58,604 nucleotides of DNA, taken from assembly GCF_900113715.1 (NCBI RefSeq), contig NZ_FOQK01000021.1, positions 1 to 58,604 of the forward strand. Direction: 5' to 3'. Shown piece by piece: positions 1-8,503 of the stretch. Position numbers and translations under genes: made by a program. This stretch comes from Pseudoselenomonas ruminantium. GTDB taxonomy: Bacteria > Bacillota > Negativicutes > Selenomonadales > Selenomonadaceae. The first letter of the stretch is position 1; the number at the start of each line of letters is the position of its first letter. The notes under the pieces were generated by a model. The model saw only the letters and a program-made list of their open reading frames with translations, was not told where the DNA came from and made no database searches.

Positions 1-181
1 GCTGATGATGTCGTTTGAAGAATACATCCGGGCCACAAGCATCATAGTTACAAACCCATTGCCTGAAGGATCTTCTGTCAACACCTGCATCCGCGGCTAT
101 GGAGGCATAACTGCCCTCTCCACGTTTATACTTTTCAATGAAGTGGATTTTCTCTTCGGGTGATAATCTCTTCTTGTACAT
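1..181 (-). CDS. IS3-family transposase OrfA-like protein, N-terminal part
   Basis: Translation on the minus strand from ATG at 181 gives a 60-residue fragment starting MYKKRLSPEEKIHFIEKY, with a helix-turn-helix pattern (SYASIAADAGVDRRSFRQWV) typical of IS3 OrfA DNA-binding proteins. The gene is cut by the window edge, so its length cannot be judged. Its ribosome binding site AGGGAG lies in the 3' arm of a hairpin covering 186-241. Confidence 0.7.
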   Translation of the reverse strand, partial: MYKKRLSPEEKIHFIEKYKRGEGSYASIAADAGVDRRSFRQWVCNYDACGPDVFFKRHHQ

Positions 182-185
182 AAAA

Positions 186-241
186 TGCTCCCTATCAAGC
201 AGACAGTTTTATTATTTCTTCTGTCTACCTAATAGGGAGCA
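186..241 (-). promoter_or_regulatory. hairpin covering the transposase ribosome binding site
   Basis: The ends of this stretch are a perfect 10-bp inverted repeat, TGCTCCCTAT at 186-195 against ATAGGGAGCA at 232-241, with a second inner pair AGACAG (201-206) and CTGTCT (221-226). In a transcript entering from outside, the 3' arm holding AGGGAG would be paired, hiding the ribosome binding site of the transposase that starts five bases later. The pairing is visible; the protective role is inferred from similar arrangements in other insertion sequences. Confidence 0.55.
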
Positions 242-273
242 TATCACATCCTGCCAGGATGCGGGGCTTTCAT

Positions 274-1182
274 TCACGGTTTGAGTACCTTGACGGGCAC
301 GACTTCCTTATTTGACCGGTCAAACCGGCCGATGCCGATAAACCTGCCACTTGCATAGACCTTGAGCGTATCGCTTTGGGGTATATGCTGGCGTTCCCCG
401 GTGGCAAGGCCATTGCAGAAGGCCTTTTCCCGCAGAGGATTCAGGTCGTAACGCTCCAGATGGCTCAGGAAATCTGACGGAGCCAGCAAGGCGCTGGCTC
501 CCCTTTCCTTGAGCTCCTCGAGGGTCAGCGCATCTTCTAAGGCAAAGTCGCCGACACGGCGGCGCACGAGAAAGGCCATCGTCGCCGGAATGCCAAGAGC
601 TGCGCCAAGATCGGCACACAGGCTGCGGATATACGTCCCCTTCGAACAGTCCGTATCGATCAGCAAAGTATCCTTACGGCACGCCAAAAGTTCGAGCCGG
701 TGGATAGTCACCTCACGCGATGGCATGTCAACCTTCTTGCCTTCACGCAGCAGGTCACAGGCACGGCGGCCGCCAATCTTGATGGCCGAATGTGCCGGCG
801 GCACCTGCGTGATATGGCCGCGGAATCCAGCCAGTGCAGCTTCGATTGTCTCCGCATCCGGCAGCGTGAACTCTGGCAGCGATTCGATGATCTCGCCTGT
901 ATCGTCGCCACTGTCCGTTGCCAGGCCGAGTTTTACCTCGGCGCGATACGTCTTATCCGCAAGCTCGAGATACTCGATCAAACGGGTAGACGCTCCGACA
1001 GCCACCGGCAGGACACCTGCCGCTGCCGGGTCGAGCGTGCCCGCATGGCCGACGCGCTTGACATGCAGCACCCGCCGCACAAAACCGATGACATCATGCG
1101 AAGTCATGCCAGGGGGCTTCAGGACGTTGAGAAACCCACCGATGTCGGGGATGACCGGCGCTGCCGGCTTCATCTCCGTCAT
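274..1182 (-). CDS. truB: tRNA pseudouridine(55) synthase TruB
   Basis: TruB isomerises uridine 55 in the T-loop of tRNAs. The 302-residue protein has the family's N-terminal GFLNVLKPPGMTSHDV, the catalytic aspartate in HAGTLDPAAAGVLPV near residue 50, and the conserved KGTYIRSLCADLG near residue 185, followed by a small C-terminal PUA-like segment. Length is normal. It is the last gene of the rimP-nusA-infB operon and overlaps the nrnA stop by four bases, so it is probably translationally coupled. ribF, which usually follows in Firmicutes, is absent; an insertion sequence lies there instead. Confidence 0.96.
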   Translation of the reverse strand: MTEMKPAAPVIPDIGGFLNVLKPPGMTSHDVIGFVRRVLHVKRVGHAGTLDPAAAGVLPVAVGASTRLIEYLELADKTYRAEVKLGLATDSGDDTGEIIESLPEFTLPDAETIEAALAGFRGHITQVPPAHSAIKIGGRRACDLLREGKKVDMPSREVTIHRLELLACRKDTLLIDTDCSKGTYIRSLCADLGAALGIPATMAFLVRRRVGDFALEDALTLEELKERGASALLAPSDFLSHLERYDLNPLREKAFCNGLATGERQHIPQSDTLKVYASGRFIGIGRFDRSNKEVVPVKVLKP

Positions 1183-2129
1183 GCCTGCGGCTCCAAGGCG
1201 TCAGCGATGGCCGCCAGCAGGGCTGCCTTGGCCTCGGCAAACGGCCTGGCAATCGAGCAGCCCGCCGCGCGCACATGGCCGCCACCGCCAAACTGCGTGG
1301 CGATTTTCGTGACATCCAGTCCCTTCGAGCGCATGCTGACACGGCAGCTGTCCTTTTCTTTCTCCTTGAGCACGATAGCCAGCTCCGTTCCCTCGACCTT
1401 GCGGATCATATCGACAAGACCTTCGGCCGATTCGATATGTTCAAGCATCTCAAAGTCAAGGAATACGCCGACCACGCGGCCTTCATGGAATAGCTCCATA
1501 TGCTGCAGGGCATCCGCCAGGCCTTTGAGGCTTTCATACGGACGGCGCTCGAGCCCCTCCGAAATGAGATTCGGCTCGGCACCGGCTGCCAGAAGTTCGG
1601 CACCAGCGCGCAAGGTCTCCGGTGTCGTGTTGGAGTAGCGGAACCAGCCCGAGTCCGTTGCCAGACCCGTATAGAGGCACATGGCACAGTCGCGGCTGAA
1701 CGAACCGTTCATCTCCTTCACCAGTTGATAGATTATTTCTGCGGTTGCCGCACAGGTTCCATCGAGATAGAGCTTATCCGCCGCGCCATCGTTGGTGATG
1801 TGATGGTCGATGTTGAGGACTTCAGCATCGACGACATCCTTCACCCTGCCGATGCGGTCAAGGCTCACATCCAGCGCCACCAAGACGTCGGCTGCGATGT
1901 TCTGCCCTTCCTCCGGCTTCCCTAAAAGCTCATATCCCGGCAACATATCAAATATTGCCGGGATATCATCATCGATGAGAACCTGCACGTCCTTGCCCAA
2001 GCTCTTCAAGAAGTGCATCAGGCCAAGCGACGAGCCGATGGCATCGCCATCGGGATTCGTGTGGGCCGTGATGACAACCTTCTGCGCCGCCGACAGGACT
2101 GCCGCAGTTTCCCTCAATGAAATTTTCAT
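1179..2129 (-). CDS. nrnA: DHH-family bifunctional oligoribonuclease/PAP phosphatase NrnA
   Basis: NrnA degrades short RNA oligonucleotides (nanoRNA) and dephosphorylates 3'-phosphoadenosine 5'-phosphate. The 316-residue protein has the DHH-domain metal motifs: HTNPDGDAIGSSLG near residue 23, NIDHHITN near residue 108, and the DHHA1 glycine motif GGGGHVRAAG near residue 285. It sits between rbfA and truB, the usual Firmicute position. The ribosome binding site GGAG is about 11 bases before the ATG. Confidence 0.92.
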   Translation of the reverse strand: MKISLRETAAVLSAAQKVVITAHTNPDGDAIGSSLGLMHFLKSLGKDVQVLIDDDIPAIFDMLPGYELLGKPEEGQNIAADVLVALDVSLDRIGRVKDVVDAEVLNIDHHITNDGAADKLYLDGTCAATAEIIYQLVKEMNGSFSRDCAMCLYTGLATDSGWFRYSNTTPETLRAGAELLAAGAEPNLISEGLERRPYESLKGLADALQHMELFHEGRVVGVFLDFEMLEHIESAEGLVDMIRKVEGTELAIVLKEKEKDSCRVSMRSKGLDVTKIATQFGGGGHVRAAGCSIARPFAEAKAALLAAIADALEPQA

Positions 2130-2135
2130 CTGTTG

Positions 2136-2516
2136 TTATTGCTCCTCATCCGAATGCTTGCCGTTAGCTTCCTCTTCTGCCTTGATCTTCAGCAGCAGCT
2201 CCTGGATATGGGCGCTGTAATCCAGCGACTTATCCAGCTCAAAGGAAAGCTCCGGCGTGAAGCGCAGGCGGATGCGTTTGCCGATCTCGCGGCGGATGAA
2301 GCCGAGGCTGCTTGTAAGCCCCGTCCAGCAATCCTTGACCTGCTGCTCACTGCCCATGAGGCTCACGTAAATCTTCGCCTCACGGAGGTCACCCGTGCAT
2401 TCCACCGAAGTAACCGTCACGAATCCGATGCGCGGATCCTTCAGTTCACGCAGGATGATCTGGCTGATTTCCTGCTTCATAAGCTCCTGGACCTTTTCTA
2501 CCCGAAGCTGACTCAT
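2136..2516 (-). CDS. rbfA: 30S ribosome-binding factor RbfA
   Basis: RbfA is a small KH-like protein that binds the 30S subunit and helps mature the 5' end of 16S rRNA. This 126-residue protein begins MSQLRVEKVQELMKQEIS and contains the family segments LRELKDPRIGFVTVT and ISLMG-type strand (KIYVSLMG). I chose the second ATG at 2516 because GGAGG is nine bases upstream of it; an ATG six bases earlier is too close to the ribosome binding site. It follows infB, as in most bacteria. Confidence 0.93.
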   Translation of the reverse strand: MSQLRVEKVQELMKQEISQIILRELKDPRIGFVTVTSVECTGDLREAKIYVSLMGSEQQVKDCWTGLTSSLGFIRREIGKRIRLRFTPELSFELDKSLDYSAHIQELLLKIKAEEEANGKHSDEEQ

Positions 2517-2550
2517 CGGCATTCGCCTCCTTTATGTAAACGATAAATCA

Positions 2551-4947
2551 TCAATCTTCCTGCTCAGCCTTAGCCTTGGCCTCTGCCTGAGCCTTGCGCT
2601 TCTCAGCAGCAGCCTTGTTGGCCTCGGCGATCGACGTAGCGATCTCTTCCATCGTGTAGGCCTCGATGATGTCGCCTTCCTTGAAGTCGCGGAAATCGAC
2701 AATCGAGATACCGCACTCGTAGCCCTCGCGGACTTCCTTGACCTCATCCTTGAAGCGGCGCAGCGAATCGATCTCGCCATCGAACACTTCGATGTTGTCG
2801 CGGATGATGCGGATCTTGGAATTGTTGCAGATCTTGCCTTCGAGGACATAGGAACCAGCAACGAGTGCCTTCGAGAACTTCATGACCTGACGGATCTCGA
2901 CGCGGCCCTGGATGACCTCTTTGTACTTCGGCTTGAGCATGCCGCTCATAGCGTCCTTGACATCGTTGAGGGCATCATAGATGACGCGGTAGGTGCGGAT
3001 GTCGACATCCTCGTTATCAGCGACCTTGCGGGCATTGGCATCCGGACGGACGTTGAAGGCGATGATGATGGCGTTGGCTGCCGAAGCCAGCATGACATCG
3101 GACTCGTTGACGGCACCGACACCGGAGTGGACGATGGAGACGCGGACCTCGTCGTTCTTGTTGAGCTTCAAGAGCGAGCCGCAGAGAGCCTCGACAGAAC
3201 CCTGGACATCAGCCTTGACCACGATGTTGAGATCCTTGATCTCGCCTTCCTGAATCTGCTGGAACAGCGCATCAAGGGAAACCTTCTTGCTCTTCATGAG
3301 CTGGTTGCGCTCGCGCTCGACACGGGCCTCGGCGATGCTACGGGCCTGTTTCTCCTCGAGGACTGCCAGGATATCGCCGGCAGCCGGTACATCGTTGAGA
3401 CCGAGGATCTCGACCGGTACCGACGGGCCAGCCTTCTTGACGTTGTTGCCGCGGTCATCGACCATCGCACGGACTTTACCATAGGTCGTGCCGCAGACGA
3501 TAGAATCGCCGATGCGCAGCGTACCGCTCTGGACGAGGACCGTTGCCACCGAGCCGCGGCCCTTGTCGAGCTTGGCCTCGATGATGACACCGCGGGCCTC
3601 GCGGTTCGGGTTGGCTTTGAGCTCCTCGACCTCAGCGACCAGCAGGACGTTTTCCAGCAGGTCATCGATACCCATCTGCTTCTTGGCCGAAACCGGAACC
3701 ATGATGGTATCCCCGCCGTATTCCTCCGGCACGAGGCCATGCTCCATGAGCTCCTGCTTGACGTGGTCCGGATTAGCGCCCGGCTTGTCGATCTTGTTGA
3801 TAGCCACGATGATAGGAACCTCAGCGGATTTCGCATGGTTGATCGCCTCGATGGTCTGCGGCATGACACCGTCGTCAGCAGCGACTACGAGGATCGCGAT
3901 ATCCGTGATCTGGGCACCGCGGGCACGCATAGCCGTGAAGGCCTCATGACCCGGCGTATCGAGGAAGACGATCTTCTTGCCCGAGCAGTTGACCTGATAA
4001 GCACCGATGTGCTGGGTGATACCGCCAGCCTCATGGGTCTGCACATGGGTATTGCGGATGCAGTCGAGAAGGGACGTCTTACCATGGTCAACGTGACCCA
4101 TGACCGTGACGACCGGCGGACGGAGTTTCAGGGACTTCGGATCATCCTCGATCTCCGGGATTTCCGTCGGGTCTACATCTGGCGGCAGTTCCTCACAGGT
4201 GACACCGAACTCCGAAGCAACCAGAGCTGCCGTGTCGAAGTCAATTTCCTGGTTGATGGTCGCCATGACACCCATCATGAAGAGCTTCTTGACGACTTCT
4301 GCCGCCGTGTAGCTCATCTTCGATGCCAGGTCTTTTACGGCGATGCTCTCCGGCAGCTTGATGTGCTTCGGACGAGCGATCTCGACCTTCGGCGCCTGCG
4401 GCTGCTGGCCGCCACGCTTGTTGTTGCGGCCGCCGCGGCGGTTGTTGCGGTCATTGCGTTCATTGCGGTTGTTGTTGCGGTTATTGCGGTCGTTGCGGCC
4501 ACCATTGCCACGGCCGTTGCGATCGTTGCGCTCATTGCGGCCGCCGCGCTCGTTACGGTCGTTGTTGCGTCCGCCACGATTGTTGTTGTTATGGTCGTTG
4601 TGGCTGCTGCCACCGTTGTTGTTGTGATTTGCCGACCGGTTCTGGCTGCTTTCCGTACGGCTGCCGCCATTGTTGTTATGATGCTGGCTGCCATTGCTGC
4701 CATGATGATTGTGGTCGTTATGGGAATTGTTCTGTTTTTCCACGCGATTTTCCTGTGCCTTTGGCTGTTCTTTCTTCGCCGGAGCAGCCTTCTTCTCGAA
4801 ATGTGCCTTGACAGCGCTGCGTTCCTCGTCGCCGACGCTGCTCAGATGATTGGCCACTTTGAAGTTGCCCTTCTTCAGGATATCCAGGACAACCTTGCTC
4901 TCCGTGTGGAATTCTTTTGCCAATTCAAAAACTCTGTATTTGGACAT
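2551..4947 (-). CDS. infB: translation initiation factor IF-2
   Basis: IF-2 is the GTPase that brings fMet-tRNA to the 30S subunit and promotes subunit joining. The 798-residue protein has an IF2_N module at residues 1-50, then a low-complexity Asn/Arg/Gly/His region at about residues 60-190, a second IF2_N module near 195-245, and the G domain with [11 protein letters not shown] (G1), DTPGHEAF (G3) and NKIDKPG (G4). Domains II to IV follow. The C-terminal tail is rich in Ala, Lys and Glu. The Asn/Arg-rich linker is strikingly repetitive but unlikely to be structured. It is mid-operon, followed by rbfA. Confidence 0.97.
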   Translation of the reverse strand: MSKYRVFELAKEFHTESKVVLDILKKGNFKVANHLSSVGDEERSAVKAHFEKKAAPAKKEQPKAQENRVEKQNNSHNDHNHHGSNGSQHHNNNGGSRTESSQNRSANHNNNGGSSHNDHNNNNRGGRNNDRNERGGRNERNDRNGRGNGGRNDRNNRNNNRNERNDRNNRRGGRNNKRGGQQPQAPKVEIARPKHIKLPESIAVKDLASKMSYTAAEVVKKLFMMGVMATINQEIDFDTAALVASEFGVTCEELPPDVDPTEIPEIEDDPKSLKLRPPVVTVMGHVDHGKTSLLDCIRNTHVQTHEAGGITQHIGAYQVNCSGKKIVFLDTPGHEAFTAMRARGAQITDIAILVVAADDGVMPQTIEAINHAKSAEVPIIVAINKIDKPGANPDHVKQELMEHGLVPEEYGGDTIMVPVSAKKQMGIDDLLENVLLVAEVEELKANPNREARGVIIEAKLDKGRGSVATVLVQSGTLRIGDSIVCGTTYGKVRAMVDDRGNNVKKAGPSVPVEILGLNDVPAAGDILAVLEEKQARSIAEARVERERNQLMKSKKVSLDALFQQIQEGEIKDLNIVVKADVQGSVEALCGSLLKLNKNDEVRVSIVHSGVGAVNESDVMLASAANAIIIAFNVRPDANARKVADNEDVDIRTYRVIYDALNDVKDAMSGMLKPKYKEVIQGRVEIRQVMKFSKALVAGSYVLEGKICNNSKIRIIRDNIEVFDGEIDSLRRFKDEVKEVREGYECGISIVDFRDFKEGDIIEAYTMEEIATSIAEANKAAAEKRKAQAEAKAKAEQED

Positions 4948-4966
4948 CGATCTACCCCCGATTATA

Positions 4967-5287
4967 TCATAGCGATTCCTCCATCAACTGGTGCAGTTTC
5001 TTGGCAAAGCCCGCATCCGTCAGCGCTGCTGCGGCGCGGTATTCCTTGCCGAGGCAGGTACCGAGCATCTCCCGGTCCAGCCCTTCTGCATAGGGAACCT
5101 TATATTTCTCAGCTAAACCTTTATAGGTCTTTTTCGATTCATCAGCAGCATCCGCCGCGACAAGCAGATATACTGCCTGCTTTTTCTTCATCGCCTGCTC
5201 GACAGCAAAGGCGCCGGAAACGATCCGGCGAGCCCGCTGGGCCATGCTCAGAAGATTCGTGATGCGCTGTTCTTTGGTAAATGCCAT
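4967..5287 (-). CDS. L7Ae-family ribosomal protein-like YlxQ
   Basis: A 106-residue member of the L7Ae/L30e/S12e kink-turn RNA-binding family, between the rnpM (ylxR) and infB genes as in Bacillus (where it is called YlxQ). Visible family features are [25 protein letters not shown] at the start and a hydrophobic strand [16 protein letters not shown] prefer the ATG at 5287, six bases after GAGGA, over the ATG at 5293 that overlaps the upstream stop. Its exact RNA target is not established. Confidence 0.85.
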   Translation of the reverse strand: MAFTKEQRITNLLSMAQRARRIVSGAFAVEQAMKKKQAVYLLVAADAADESKKTYKGLAEKYKVPYAEGLDREMLGTCLGKEYRAAAALTDAGFAKKLHQLMEESL

Positions 5288-5289
5288 GG

Positions 5290-5586
5290 TCATTCCTCTG
5301 TCTTCGCCGTCGCAGCCAGCGCTTGCAGCTGCTGCGCCAGCGCTTCGTAAACGGCAGGATCGATAGCATTCTTGAAGGAACGCTCGAGGCCCCGGCTTTT
5401 GCGGGCCGCCTCAAAGCATTCCTGTTTTGGACAGATATACGCGCCGCGGCCGGCTTTCTTGCCGGTGGTATCCACCGAATACTCGCCCTCCGGGCTGCGC
5501 ACGATACGGATCAGTTCCTTTTTCGGATGGCTTTCCTGGCAGCCCAGGCACATCCGCTGGGGAATTTTCCTCGTCTTCAAACTCAT
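5290..5586 (-). CDS. rnpM: YlxR/RnpM family RNA-binding protein (DUF448)
   Basis: A 98-residue protein with the YlxR signature: RMCLGCQESHPKKELIRIVR with two cysteines, then GRGAYICPKQECFEAARKSR with two more. YlxR proteins are small RNA-binding proteins; the Bacillus protein has been reported to interact with the RNase P RNA and named RnpM. The start ATG overlaps the nusA stop in an ATGA arrangement, and it is followed closely by the L7Ae-type gene. Role here is by family only. Confidence 0.88.
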   Translation of the reverse strand: MSLKTRKIPQRMCLGCQESHPKKELIRIVRSPEGEYSVDTTGKKAGRGAYICPKQECFEAARKSRGLERSFKNAIDPAVYEALAQQLQALAATAKTEE

Positions 5587-6725
5587 TCACCTTCTGCCGT
5601 GAAAGACTCGTCGCTCTCGACCTCGACCTCGTTCATGTTCTCGTCCAGCTGCTCTTCAGCGGCCTGCGACTCGCTCTTGATGTCGATCTTCCAGCTCGTC
5701 AGCTTTGCTGCCAGACGGGCATTCTGGCCTTCCTTGCCGATGGCCAGCGACAACTGGTAGTCCGGAACGACAACGCGGGAAACCTTCTCCTCTTCGTTGA
5801 CGGCCACCGAGACGACCTTGGCCGGGCTCAGTGCATTGGCGATGAACTTGGCCGGATCCTCGCTCCATTTGACGATATCGATTTTCTCGCTGCCGAGCTC
5901 GTCGACGATAGCCTGTACGCGCATGCCGCGATGGCCCACGCAAGAGCCAACCGGATCGACGGACTCGTCCTTCGACCAGACAGCAATCTTCGAGCGGTTG
6001 CCCGGCTCACGGGCCACCGACTTGATCTCGACGATGCCTTCCTGGATCTCCGGCACCTCAAGCTCGAAGAGGCGCTTCAAAAGGCCCGGATGGGTGCGGG
6101 AAACAACGATCTGCGGGCCCTTGTTCGTCTTCTTGACCTCGACGATGTAGGCCTTGATGCGGTCGCCGTGCTCATAGACTTCCGTCGGGATCTGCTCTGC
6201 CGGCGTCAGCACGGCCTCGGTCTTGCCCAGGTCGATGAACACATTGCGGTTCTCGACACGCTGGACAAGGCCCGTCAGGATATCGCTCTCGCGGCTCTGG
6301 AACTCCTCGTAGATGATGCCGCGCTCAGCCTCGCGGATACGCTGCACGACGACCTGTTTTGCCGTCTGGGCTGCGATGCGGCCGAAGTTGGCCGGCGTCA
6401 CTTCGATCTCGATGACATCGCCGACTTCGTACTCCGGACGGATCGTGCGGGCCTGAGCCAGCGAGATCTCCGTGATATCATCCTCGGTATCCTCGACAAC
6501 CGTCTTGATTGCGTATACGTGATAATGTCCCGTCTCACGTGAAAGCGTCACCCGGACATTCTGGGCCGAGCTGAAGTTGCGTTTGTAAGCGGAAATCAGC
6601 GCAGCCTCGATGGCCTCAAACAGCACCTCTTCGTCGATGCCTTTCTCCTTGCCCAGCTCGCGCAGGGTGTCCAGGAACTCCTGCCCATTGTCTCTAGCTT
6701 TCGCTTTCGTAGTTCTTCTTGCCAA
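5583..6725 (-). CDS. nusA: transcription termination/antitermination factor NusA
   Basis: NusA binds RNA polymerase and modulates pausing and termination. The 380-residue protein has the N-terminal polymerase-binding domain (residues 1-125), an S1 domain around SDILTGLVQRVENRNVFIDLGKTEAVLT, and two KH domains around DPVGSCVGHRGMRVQAIVDELG and QLSLAIGKEGQNARLAAKLT. It ends in a short acidic tail and lacks the extra acidic repeats of E. coli NusA, as in Firmicutes. The start is TTG, eight bases after GGGAGG. It overlaps rnpM by four bases. Confidence 0.96.
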   Translation of the reverse strand: MARRTTKAKARDNGQEFLDTLRELGKEKGIDEEVLFEAIEAALISAYKRNFSSAQNVRVTLSRETGHYHVYAIKTVVEDTEDDITEISLAQARTIRPEYEVGDVIEIEVTPANFGRIAAQTAKQVVVQRIREAERGIIYEEFQSRESDILTGLVQRVENRNVFIDLGKTEAVLTPAEQIPTEVYEHGDRIKAYIVEVKKTNKGPQIVVSRTHPGLLKRLFELEVPEIQEGIVEIKSVAREPGNRSKIAVWSKDESVDPVGSCVGHRGMRVQAIVDELGSEKIDIVKWSEDPAKFIANALSPAKVVSVAVNEEEKVSRVVVPDYQLSLAIGKEGQNARLAAKLTSWKIDIKSESQAAEEQLDENMNEVEVESDESFTAEGE

Positions 6726-6762
6726 AATCTTATCCTCCCAATTTTATATAAAGGCAACCGCC

Positions 6763-7218
6763 TTAAAAGTCGATATGCAGGCGAATCTGTGCCGCCTTGG
6801 AAAGCTCGATGACCGTCGTCTCATCCAGCGTGACCGCCTTGCCGTCAAAACCAGTGAGCACGCCGGTCCATTCCTTCTTGCCATCCATAGGAGCGTAAAG
6901 GGTAACATCTACCTTCTTGCCCTGCTCACGCTCGTAATCACGCGGCTTGCGCAGCACGCGGTCGATGCCTGGGGATGATACCTCCAGGATATAGCTGTCA
7001 GGAATCACATTCCGCTCATCCAGCTGTACCTCCAGCTTCTCGCTGAGTTCCTGACAATCCTCGATATCAATGCCACCGTCTTTATCGATGTAGACGCGCA
7101 AATACCAATCCGTGTGCTCCTTGACATACTCGACATCAACGAGTTCGATGACGTCCTGGCCTGCCAGCAGTTCGCTGACAATCTCCTCGACTGCTGCCTC
7201 GATATTCTTTGCTGCCAT
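6763..7218 (-). CDS. rimP: ribosome maturation factor RimP
   Basis: RimP assists assembly of the 30S subunit. The 151-residue protein shows the family's N-terminal alpha/beta domain (VELVDVEYVKEHTDWYLRVY), the conserved IDIEDCQELSEKLE, and the SPGIDRVLRKPRDYER segment before an SH3-like C-terminal domain. I place the start at the ATG at 7218 because GGAGG lies 6-10 bases before it; an in-frame ATG at 7233 lies upstream of that ribosome binding site. First gene of the operon. Confidence 0.93.
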   Translation of the reverse strand: MAAKNIEAAVEEIVSELLAGQDVIELVDVEYVKEHTDWYLRVYIDKDGGIDIEDCQELSEKLEVQLDERNVIPDSYILEVSSPGIDRVLRKPRDYEREQGKKVDVTLYAPMDGKKEWTGVLTGFDGKAVTLDETTVIELSKAAQIRLHIDF

Positions 7219-7254
7219 ACATCCACCTCCCATATTTTGCTTCCTACATAAGAA

Positions 7255-7284
7255 TTAAAGAGTGGGTTTGCACCCACTCTTTAA
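7255..7284 (-). promoter_or_regulatory. leader hairpin of the rimP-nusA operon
   Basis: A perfect 13-bp inverted repeat, TTAAAGAGTGGGT and ACCCACTCTTTAA, with a four-base loop, lies in the untranslated leader between the promoter at 7313-7341 and rimP. The minus-strand sequence after the stem is only moderately T-rich (TTCTTATG). It may be an attenuator; NusA is known to control its own operon through a leader terminator in Bacillus. Structure is seen, function inferred. Confidence 0.5.
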
Positions 7285-7312
7285 CGTAAGATAACTTAAA
7301 TTAACTTTGTTT

Positions 7313-7341
7313 AGTATACCATGTAGCAGCGCTTGTGTAAA
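7313..7341 (-). promoter_or_regulatory. sigma-70-type promoter of the rimP-nusA-infB operon
   Basis: On the minus strand TTTACA (7341-7336) is followed after 17 bases by TATACT (7318-7313). It lies about 95 bases before rimP, just ahead of the leader hairpin, with no closer candidate. Confidence 0.7.
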
Positions 7342-7391
7342 GGGATTTTTCTTGACAGGTCAAAAAATCTTAGCCTGCCTGTCCCCAATCC

Positions 7392-7769
7392 TCATTTGCG
7401 CGTCAGCTTCTGGCCGTGGTCAATCGTGATATGCGGCTCGACATAGTTGTTGTTCTGCCAGTCGCCGCCCTCCCATTCGATGAACAGGTCATGCTCGCCA
7501 TTGGCCTCCAGGATGACAAAATGGCCAGAGCCCGGCGTACCCTCCTTGACATCATAGGTGCGGACAATCCGGCAGCTGTTGATGACACCCGGCTGGATGC
7601 TGACGACAAAGTTGCCCTTTGCATCGTACCAATTGCCCGTGAACTGCTCATCGGCAGTTGCGGCACTGGCCACAGCCATGCCATCAAAATTACCGGCGGT
7701 GCCTGATGCACCGCCGGCAAAAGCCACGGATACTGCTAATGCTGTTGCTGCTAAAATGCGTTTTACCAT
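7392..7769 (-). CDS. small secreted protein of unknown function
   Basis: A 125-residue protein starting MVKRILAATALAVSVAFAGG, a clear signal peptide, with likely cleavage after AVASAATA or a similar alanine-rich site. The mature part (about 90 residues) has alternating hydrophobic and polar strands (GNWYDAKGNFVVSIQPGVINSCRIV, HFVILEANGEHDLFIEWEGGDW) suggesting a small beta-sheet domain exported to the periplasm. Two aromatic-glycine patches stand out. I do not recognise the family. The ATG at 7769 has GGAGGG seven bases upstream; the longer open frame upstream has no support and overlaps the preceding gene. Confidence 0.75.
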   Translation of the reverse strand: MVKRILAATALAVSVAFAGGASGTAGNFDGMAVASAATADEQFTGNWYDAKGNFVVSIQPGVINSCRIVRTYDVKEGTPGSGHFVILEANGEHDLFIEWEGGDWQNNNYVEPHITIDHGQKLTRK

Positions 7770-7834
7770 GATTATCCCTCCAAGTTTACTTGATAATACA
7801 TGGTATTCGCTGTTTTTGCCCAATCTCCTGCTTT

Positions 7835-8287
7835 TCAGGCCATCAGATTTACATAGCGGCTCTGGACAGCGTCCATCATTGACTCGTAGCAATGGAAAAG
7901 ATTTTCCAACACCGTGCGCTCCTCATCGTAGGCGCGGCGGCCGAAAAGGTTGCGGATCTGCTGGCGGGCTGCAATATCGTCGTCATCGTAGATGTCCATG
8001 AGCAGCTTCATGCTGACGCAATGCCCCGGACTTTTCTCTTTCCACATAGCCCCTAACAGCATGACATAGAGATCCTTGAGCCGTTCGGTGAATTCAATGA
8101 TGTTCTTCGCTGGGTACCGCTTGAAATGGATAGAGATGATCTGACCAGTCAGAAGCTTCATCTCTTCCCACTTGTCATCATCCAGGACCCATTCGGCGCG
8201 CATGCGCAGATCCTTCTCGATGAACGCATATGCCCGCAGACGGTCAGTCCAAGAGGTCGACAACAGCCATCGATAAAACTTTTCCAC
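7835..8287 (-). CDS. uncharacterised 150-residue cytoplasmic protein
   Basis: Begins with GTG after GAGGGG. No signal peptide or membrane segment; the protein is largely alpha-helical by composition, with many Trp, Tyr, Arg and acidic residues (WEEMKLLTGQIISIHFKRYPAKN, RQQIRNLFGRRAYDEERTVLENL). I do not recognise the family. A promoter lies at 8387-8415, and the secreted-protein gene follows 66 bases after its stop, so the two may share a transcript. Confidence 0.65.
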   Translation of the reverse strand: MEKFYRWLLSTSWTDRLRAYAFIEKDLRMRAEWVLDDDKWEEMKLLTGQIISIHFKRYPAKNIIEFTERLKDLYVMLLGAMWKEKSPGHCVSMKLLMDIYDDDDIAARQQIRNLFGRRAYDEERTVLENLFHCYESMMDAVQSRYVNLMA

Positions 8288-8386
8288 AACTACCCCTCAC
8301 TTTCCCAGTGGTCTTCCATTCGCAGAATCTTTATCGATCCCAGATCCGCCTGATACGGCAGCTGTCCCCCCTAGTTCCCTAGTCCT

Positions 8387-8415
8387 ATTATACGTTATTT
8401 TGCTAATTTTCGCAA
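8387..8415 (-). promoter_or_regulatory. promoter upstream of the 150-residue protein gene
   Basis: Minus strand TTGCGA (8415-8410), 17 bases, TATAAT (8392-8387). The roughly 100-base leader behind it contains repeated CTAGGG but no structure I can assign. Confidence 0.6.
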
Positions 8416-8446
8416 TATAACCAAAGAATGTATACACAGCACGCAC

Positions 8447-8478
8447 AGCGCCCCCTTTTCCTAGGAAAAGGGGGCGCT
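8447..8478 (-). terminator. terminator after the chemotaxis receptor gene
   Basis: A perfect 32-base palindrome, AGCGCCCCCTTTTC and its complement around CTAG, 26 bases after the receptor gene's stop. The stem is very GC-rich but no T-run follows on the minus strand, so termination efficiency is uncertain. Confidence 0.6.
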
Positions 8479-8503
8479 GCCTGCTATCGTTATCGTCTTG
8501 TCA

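Larger units (their letters stand above)
1..241 (-). mobile_element. outer end of an IS3-type insertion sequence
   Basis: The element starts at about 241 (minus strand reads TG CTCCCTATTAGG inward) and runs off the window below position 1. It carries the first codons of an OrfA-like helix-turn-helix transposase. Its terminal TG and the OrfA-like protein suggest the IS3 family. It lies 33 bases beyond the truB stop in the same direction as the translation operon, so it probably separates truB from whatever originally followed it. The other end and the target duplication are outside the window. Confidence 0.7.

Noticed and set aside
4400-4730. Repeated GTTGTTGCGG-type units that suggest a repeat array
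   Set aside because: They encode the low-complexity Asn/Arg/Gly linker of IF-2; there are no constant repeats with unique spacers, so this is not a CRISPR array.
3127-5262. Plus-strand open frame of 711 codons opposite infB
   Set aside because: It mirrors the minus-strand IF-2 gene, has long valine/alanine runs created by its Asn/Arg-rich linker, and has no ribosome binding site or family features.
7352-7363. TTGACAGGTCAA as an FNR or CRP site
   Set aside because: FNR (TTGAT, four bases, ATCAA) and CRP half-sites have different cores and spacing; only two bases separate these arms.
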